A DNA stretch of 11,148 nucleotides. Origin: an uncultured Clostridia bacterium. Its GTDB lineage: Bacteria; Bacillota; Clostridia; TANB77; CAG-508. Positions 7,589 through 11,148 of this stretch are shown in pieces. Both the position numbers and the translations under genes were made by a program. Position 1 is the first letter of the stretch, and each line of letters opens with the position of its first letter. The notes beneath the pieces were generated by a model, which had not been told where the DNA came from, ran no database searches, and saw only the letters and a program-made list of their open reading frames with translations. Location of the stretch: NCBI GenBank assembly GCA_934168355.1, contig CAKPNI010000036.1, positions 1-11,148 on the forward strand, written 5' to 3'.

Positions 7589-7849
7589 ATGAAAAAATTA
7601 TCAATAGAAGAACGTGCCACTTTACTTGCACATTATATAATTGAAACAAAAGATACTGTAAGAAGTACTGCAAAAAAATTTGGTGTTTCTAAGAGCACTG
7701 TTCATAAAGATGTTTCTGATAGATTACTTAAAATTAATCCTGCTTTAGCTAAAGAGGTTAGAGAAATTTTAGATGAAAATAAAGCTGAAAGACATTTGAG
7801 AGGAGGCATGGCAACTAAACTTAAATATTTGAAAGAAAAAGATGGGTAA
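7589..7849 (+). CDS. spoIIID: SpoIIID, mother-cell transcription factor
   Basis: This is an 86-residue sporulation regulator that activates and represses sigma-E and sigma-K genes in the mother cell. It aligns along its whole length with B. subtilis SpoIIID: IIETKDTVRSTAKKFGVS, then the recognition-helix region SKSTVHKDVSDRL, INPALAKEVREIL, and the basic C-terminal RHLRGGMATKLKY that also contacts DNA. The HTH is at about residues 26-46. The ribosome binding site is odd, with a GGGGG tract instead of GGAGG six bases before the ATG. The gene stands alone on the plus strand, divergent from yabG and convergent with dprA. It confirms that the organism makes, or recently made, endospores. Confidence 0.96.
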   Translation: MKKLSIEERATLLAHYIIETKDTVRSTAKKFGVSKSTVHKDVSDRLLKINPALAKEVREILDENKAERHLRGGMATKLKYLKEKDG

Positions 7850-7858
7850 TTTTTTGTA

Positions 7859-7910
7859 TTTCGTATTGGGGACGGTTCTTTTCGCGAAAAGAACCGTCCC
7901 CAATACGAAA
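7859..7910. repeat. 52-base perfect palindrome, REP-like
   Basis: The left arm is 7859-7884 (core GTATTGGGGACGGTTC) and the right arm 7885-7910; they are exact reverse complements with no loop, around the centre TTCGCGAA. At about 46% GC it stands out from its surroundings. As are found after the stem on both strands instead of Ts, so it is not a standard intrinsic terminator, though it lies between convergent spoIIID and dprA. GGGGACGGTTCTTTT-type palindromes are, to my recollection, dispersed in several Firmicutes and linked to REP elements and Y1/RAYT transposases; that link is inference. Confidence 0.85.
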
Positions 7911-7914
7911 AAAA

Positions 7915-8790
7915 TCACATTTCCTCCAATATATCTTCATAACAAGTAACCAATCGTCCTCCCTGTTTTATCAAATCATTGGTTCCCTCCGAATTTAAAG
8001 AATTTATATTTCCTGGCACCAAGAAAACATCTCTTCCCTGTTCTAAAGCAAAATCTACAGTTATTAACGTGCCACTTTTTTTCTTTGCTTCTACAACTAA
8101 TAATCCATTAGAAATTCCACTTATTATCCTATTTCGCGCCGGAAAATTCATTTTTTCTGGCTTTGTTCCTATTGGATATTCCGATATAATGGCTCCATTG
8201 TTTCTTAAAATTTTGTCTACTAAATAATAATTTTCTTTTGGATAAACTGTATCTAATCCATTTCCTAAAACCGCTGTCGTCCATCCATTAGCATATGTAG
8301 CTCCCAAATGTGCCTCACTATCTATTCCTCTTGCTAAACCACTTACTATGTTTATTTTGTTTTTTGCTAAATTGTAGCTGAATTTTTGAGCTATTTCTTT
8401 TCCGTATTGAGTGCACTCTCTACATCCTATTATCCCGATGCTTTTTTCTTTAAAAATTTCTTTATTTCCTTTAATGTATAAACATATAGGAGGATTGTAT
8501 ATCGATACTAACTTTAAAGGATATTCTACATCTTCTATTGATATTATGTCTATATTATTTTTTTCCATATAAATTAAATGTTTTTTTGCAAGAATTTTAT
8601 TTTGTGGATTTAATATGTTTTGAATTAATTTTTCATCAATTAATTGAATATTTTCTAAATCTTTGCCAGATGCACTAAATATATTTTTTATTGTTTTAAA
8701 CTTTTTTATTAAATTGATATATCTTTTTATTCCTATTCCTTTTATTAGTGTTATCCATATTTTGTAGTATTTTTCTTCTATCTTTTTCAT
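7915..8790 (-). CDS. dprA: DprA/Smf DNA-processing protein
   Basis: DprA binds single-stranded DNA entering by transformation and loads RecA; it is also widespread in bacteria not known to be competent. Residues 1-75 hold a helical SAM/HhH-like part (KGIGIKRYINLIKKF). The Rossmann-like core follows, with GCRECTQYG at 122-130 (usually G-S-R), SGLARGID at 150-157, FPARNRIISG at 216-225, SGTL at 239-242 and ALEQGRDVFLVPG at 248-260. At 291 residues it stops soon after the core and lacks the C-terminal winged-helix domain of longer homologues. An AAGGAG box touches the ATG with zero spacing, and an in-frame stop lies just upstream, so no better start exists; translation may be poor. It has a promoter and hairpin leader of its own, downstream of cwlD. 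Confidence 0.95.
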   Translation of the reverse strand: MKKIEEKYYKIWITLIKGIGIKRYINLIKKFKTIKNIFSASGKDLENIQLIDEKLIQNILNPQNKILAKKHLIYMEKNNIDIISIEDVEYPLKLVSIYNPPICLYIKGNKEIFKEKSIGIIGCRECTQYGKEIAQKFSYNLAKNKINIVSGLARGIDSEAHLGATYANGWTTAVLGNGLDTVYPKENYYLVDKILRNNGAIISEYPIGTKPEKMNFPARNRIISGISNGLLVVEAKKKSGTLITVDFALEQGRDVFLVPGNINSLNSEGTNDLIKQGGRLVTCYEDILEEM

Positions 8791-8812
8791 CTCCTTAATT
8801 TAAATACAAAAT

Positions 8813-8846
8813 GGCAAAGGAAATATTAATTAATATTTCCTTTGCC
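8813..8846 (-). terminator. 34-base perfect hairpin in the cwlD-dprA gap
   Basis: Two 17-base arms (GGCAAAGGAAATATTAA at 8813-8829 and its exact complement at 8830-8846) meet with no loop. On the minus strand it is followed by a weak T-rich tail. It either terminates the cwlD transcript or, given the promoter at 8862-8890, forms a hairpin in the dprA leader 23 bases before the start codon. Confidence 0.6.
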
Positions 8847-8861
8847 CCTTAAGCTTTTTAT

Positions 8862-8890
8862 ATAATAACATCTTTTGGTCTATTTTTCAA
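8862..8890 (-). promoter_or_regulatory. Probable promoter of dprA
   Basis: On the minus strand there is TTGAAA (8885-8890), a 17-base spacer and TATTAT (8862-8867). Transcription would start near 8855 and include the perfect hairpin at 8813-8846 in a leader of about 65 bases. Confidence 0.55.
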
Positions 8891-8966
8891 TATTTACGCA
8901 AAATTTTTTGTTAATCTATTTGAAAAACTTTTGATTTAAATAATTTTTGTTTATGTGTTAACATTT

Positions 8967-9687
8967 TTATTGATAAAAATAGTCTACAATTCCATTATAA
9001 ATTCCCCATGCCAATTTATTTTGATAATCATCTTCTAATAATAATTTTTCTTCATCTGGATTTGATAAAAATCCACATTCTACTATAGCTATTGGAATTT
9101 CTACATGTTTTATAATATATATTTTATCTATTGTTTTAGCTATTCTATTATTTTCTTTTTGCATGGTTTTATTTAAATTATCTTGAATTGTTTTTGCAAG
9201 CCTAGCTCCCTCTTCACTTCCCTCTCTATAAAATGTTTGCCAACCATCATACTGAGATTGTGGAATTTTGTTTAAATGTATTGATACAAATATGTCTGCA
9301 GAACTTTCATTTCCTATCTTTACTCTATTTTTTATGTCTGATATTTTTTTCTGTTTTAGTGTTTTACTGTCTATGTCATATATTGCATTTTCATCCGACC
9401 TTGTAAGTATAACTGTACATCCACTTTGTTCTAATAGATTTTGTAGTTTTAGTGCTATTTTTAAATTTGTCTCTGCTTCTGTTGTTCCATTTGAACTTTG
9501 TGCACCGCTCATCCGGCACTCCGTGACCAGCATCTATTACTACTGTTTTTCCTGATGCAGGTAAGCTTACTGTTGAAATGTAATTTGTTTGTTCTGTATT
9601 TTTCCCTGTTGTTAAGATGAATACAAAAATTGATAAGAATATTCCTGATAGGATTAATGTTATTCTTTTTTTGTTTAATATAATCAT
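8967..9687 (-). pseudogene. cwlD: CwlD N-acetylmuramoyl-L-alanine amidase, frameshifted
   Basis: CwlD is the membrane-anchored zinc amidase (Amidase_3) that strips peptide side chains from spore cortex peptidoglycan so that muramic-delta-lactam can form, which is required for germination. The first fragment holds a membrane anchor (ITLILSGIFLSIFVFILTTG) and KTVVIDAGHGVPDE with the first zinc His. The second resumes exactly with GAQSSNGTTEAETNL (zinc Glu), then FVSIHLNK (His) and AIVECGFLSN (catalytic Glu). One extra base at 9507 (a C on the coding strand) breaks the frame after codon GAG 9508-9510; without it a continuous 239-residue protein results, close to B. subtilis CwlD. I start it at ATG 9687, six to seven bases after a GTGAGG box; that box overlaps a GTG at 9699 which would add four residues. 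It is either a real null mutation or a sequencing error. Confidence 0.88.
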
Positions 9688-9696
9688 AATAAACCT

Positions 9697-9728
9697 CACA
9701 CATATAATTTTAGTACATTATATGTGTG
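9697..9728. repeat. Inverted repeat over the cwlD promoter/RBS
   Basis: Perfect 12-base arms CACACATATAAT (9697-9708) and ATTATATGTGTG (9717-9728) flank an eight-base loop. The right arm carries the putative -10 of cwlD and the left arm abuts its ribosome binding site. There is no T-run, so an operator is at least as likely as a terminator for the upstream gene. Confidence 0.6.
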
Positions 9729-9744
9729 AAGCTTAATTTTATTA
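9717..9744 (-). promoter_or_regulatory. Sigma-E-like promoter of cwlD
   Basis: On the minus strand TAATAAA (9738-9744), 13 bases, then CATATAAT (9717-9724) fit the sigma-E pattern. B. subtilis cwlD is expressed from sporulation promoters. The TATAAT core could also serve sigma-A, but no good -35 lies at 17 bases. Confidence 0.45.
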
Positions 9745-9754
9745 CAAAAAACTT

Positions 9755-10708
9755 TTATTTTACTTCCTCGTCCTCGTATTCTTTATTATTATTATTATTT
9801 ATATTCACATTTTTATCTTTGTTATTATTATATTTTGCAACTGCACTTATAAAATCCTCTTTGTAATCTCTTGTTGCTTGTATTGCTCTTTTTGAATTTT
9901 GATCAATTTTATTTTCTAATTCAGAATAATAACATAATCCATGTCTCATAATATTTCCTATATCTACTAATGTTCCATCTTCATATTTATCCACTTGCTC
10001 TGAACTGCTATATACTGTTTTGCAATTATTGGAACTATATACTATTGCCTCCGTATCTATTATTTCATTATTTTCATCTATCACTTTGGCCATTATAAAA
10101 TCTTTATCTATTGCATTTTCATTATTTGAGAATAATTTCCATCTCATTATCGGATCTCCATTTGTGGCCACATCATTATAAACTTTATAATCTTTATTAT
10201 TACCATATCTGTATTGTATAAATAATCTTATATTGTCTTCTGTTATATTGGTTGAATGGTCTTCATTATATTCATTAGCATAAAGTGTTTTTAAGTAATT
10301 TAGTACGTCCTCCGGTGCTTCTAAACTATTAATTTCTTCTGTCGCCTCTTGAATATTTTCACTCATTTTCGTTGGCTCTACATATTCCTTTGCATCAAGC
10401 CTTTCTATAAGCTTTTCTCTATCACTCTTTTTTGATTGTTCTGTAGACTCTACAGTAATTGGTTCTCTTCTGGTATTTGAAGATGCAGATATTGCTACTG
10501 CTCCACTTCCACCAATAGCCATTGTTAAAATTGATATAACTATTGTTGTTCTTGCTTTTTTCGCATTTTTATATATTATTTTCTTTCTTTCCCTACGTGT
10601 AAGTTGCCTTTTTTCATCTTTTTCTATTTTCTTTATCTCTTTTCTACTAGCATTTCGTGTTAATGCTATAAATAAATTTCTTCTTTGATTTTTTTTATCT
10701 TCTTTCAT
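9755..10708 (-). CDS. Unrecognised membrane-anchored protein
   Basis: I do not recognise this 317-residue protein. It has three visible parts. Residues 1-53 are very basic and cytosolic (runs such as TRRERKKIIYK). One membrane segment lies at about 53-75 (TTIVISILTMAIGGSGAVAISA) and probably acts as an uncleaved signal anchor. An outside domain of about 240 residues follows, acidic and Asn/Tyr-rich, with a predicted mixed fold around FIQYRYGNNKDYKVYND and MRWKLFSNNENAID. The end is a low-complexity Asn tract (partly an AAT repeat) followed by an acidic EYEDEEVK tail. The ATG follows a GGAGG box at seven bases, and a good promoter lies upstream, so the gene is real. Its position before cwlD may hint at an envelope or spore role, but nothing in the sequence proves it. 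Confidence 0.8.
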   Translation of the reverse strand: MKEDKKNQRRNLFIALTRNASRKEIKKIEKDEKRQLTRRERKKIIYKNAKKARTTIVISILTMAIGGSGAVAISASSNTRREPITVESTEQSKKSDREKLIERLDAKEYVEPTKMSENIQEATEEINSLEAPEDVLNYLKTLYANEYNEDHSTNITEDNIRLFIQYRYGNNKDYKVYNDVATNGDPIMRWKLFSNNENAIDKDFIMAKVIDENNEIIDTEAIVYSSNNCKTVYSSSEQVDKYEDGTLVDIGNIMRHGLCYYSELENKIDQNSKRAIQATRDYKEDFISAVAKYNNNKDKNVNINNNNNKEYEDEEVK

Positions 10709-10733
10709 ACTTCATCCTCCATTTTCCATATCT

Positions 10734-10762
10734 ATTATACACCTTTCTTCATAATATTACAA
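10734..10762 (-). promoter_or_regulatory. Promoter of the 317-residue membrane protein gene
   Basis: On the minus strand there is TTGTAA (10757-10762), a 17-base spacer and a perfect TATAAT (10734-10739), about 26 bases before the start codon. It lies after the HU terminator, so this gene is transcribed on its own. Confidence 0.7.
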
Positions 10763-10790
10763 TAGCGAATAATACAATTTTTATGGATAT

Positions 10791-10836
10791 AAAAAAGCTT
10801 TCATTCTAGTTTTTACAACTATATGAAAGCTTTTTT
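10791..10836 (-). terminator. Intrinsic terminator of the HU gene
   Basis: Perfect 14-base arms AAAAAAGCTTTCAT (10791-10804) and ATGAAAGCTTTTTT (10823-10836) enclose a smaller inner stem (TAGTT/AACTA). On the minus strand it starts 15 bases past the HU stop codon and ends in a T-run. Confidence 0.85.
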
Positions 10837-10851
10837 AATATATAAAATAAA

Positions 10852-11130
10852 TTATTTTTTATTTACAATATCTTTTAATGCTTTACCAGCTTTGAATACT
10901 GGAGCTTTAGATGCAGGTATTTTTATTTCTTCCTTAGTTTGTGGGTTTCTTCCTTTTCTTGCAGCTCTCTTTCTAACTTCGAAAGAACCAAATCCAACTA
11001 ATTGAATTTTATCTTCTTTTTTTAATGCTTCTGTTATTACATCAACAAATGCATTAACTGATGCTTCTGCTGCTTTTTTTGTTTCTCCTGTTTTTGCAGC
11101 TACTGCTGCTACTAATTCAGCTTTGTTCAT
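10852..11130 (-). CDS. hup: HU-family DNA-binding protein
   Basis: This is a 92-residue histone-like protein that binds and bends DNA as a dimer and compacts the nucleoid. The whole HU fold is visible: N-terminal helices MNKAELVAAVAAKTGETKKAAEASVNAFVDVI (written here only by landmarks: start MNKAELV, second helix AAEASVNAFVDVI), the strand IQLVGFGSFEVRKRAARKGRNP with the GFGSFEVR signature, the DNA-contacting beta arm ending at PASKAPVFKAGKALKD, and a short C-terminal helix. The length equals that of B. subtilis HBs (92). A GGAGGT box lies seven bases before the ATG. The window ends 18 bases upstream, so the promoter is not visible. It is a single-gene unit with its own terminator. Confidence 0.96.
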   Translation of the reverse strand: MNKAELVAAVAAKTGETKKAAEASVNAFVDVITEALKKEDKIQLVGFGSFEVRKRAARKGRNPQTKEEIKIPASKAPVFKAGKALKDIVNKK

Positions 11131-11148
11131 TATAATTACCTCCTAAAA

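Noticed and set aside
9504..9510. Programmed frameshifting in cwlD
   Set aside because: There is no slippery heptamer, and CwlD is not known to use frameshifting. A plain one-base insertion explains the data.
9509..9703. Short minus-strand frame overlapping the cwlD 5' end
   Set aside because: It is a third frame over cwlD with no family match; the amidase reading accounts for both fragments.
9782..9800. ATT trinucleotide repeat
   Set aside because: It simply encodes the Asn run at the C-terminus of the membrane protein. It is low complexity and not a separate element.
1..11148. CRISPR array, tRNA, rRNA, riboswitch or insertion sequence with transposase
   Set aside because: I saw no regularly spaced repeats, cloverleaf or rRNA-like sequence, conserved riboswitch core or transposase frame on either strand. 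Gaps between genes are all under 200 bases and are accounted for by promoters, hairpins or plain AT-rich DNA.

Overview
The window is strongly AT-rich, with AT-biased codons, GGAGG-type ribosome binding sites and several TTGACA/TATAAT-like promoters. It carries spoIIID, yabG, cwlD and veg, so it most likely comes from a spore-forming, low-GC Firmicute of the Clostridia type. The species cannot be named from the sequence.

Layout from right to left, since most genes are on the minus strand: an HU-type DNA-binding protein gene (10852-11130) with its own terminator; an unrecognised membrane-anchored protein (9755-10708); cwlD, the spore-cortex amidase, split by one extra base at 9507 (8967-9687); and dprA (7915-8790), which has a long perfect hairpin in its leader. 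A 52-base perfect palindrome then lies between dprA and the convergent gene spoIIID (7589-7849, plus strand). Next is yabG, the sporulation protease (6568-7455), whose last codons also look shifted by one extra base. After it comes a compact type VII secretion (T7SS) block: a divergent Xre-type regulator (6299-6649, plus strand), a 243-residue tandem WXG100-like protein (5410-6141), an EssC-type FtsK/SpoIIIE secretion ATPase with an FHA domain (714-5312) and a YukD/EsaB ubiquitin-like protein (470-721). Last is veg (3-302), with a consensus promoter of its own.

yabG and veg are direct neighbours in Bacillus subtilis and, as I recall, in many other spore formers. Here a regulator, substrate, ATPase and ubiquitin-like gene sit between them, in line with their direction of transcription. 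No EssA, EssB or EsaA membrane partner is present, so this is a very reduced T7SS locus bounded on both sides by conserved housekeeping or sporulation genes. A consensus promoter with phased A-tracts drives the WXG gene. A terminator hairpin lies between that gene and the essC ribosome binding site, an arrangement expected to give much more secreted protein than motor. The divergent Xre gene is the obvious candidate regulator.

The other points of interest are the REP-like palindrome and the two single-base disruptions, in yabG and cwlD. Both are an extra C directly before GG on the coding strand, which raises the possibility of an assembly artefact or a shared mutational context.
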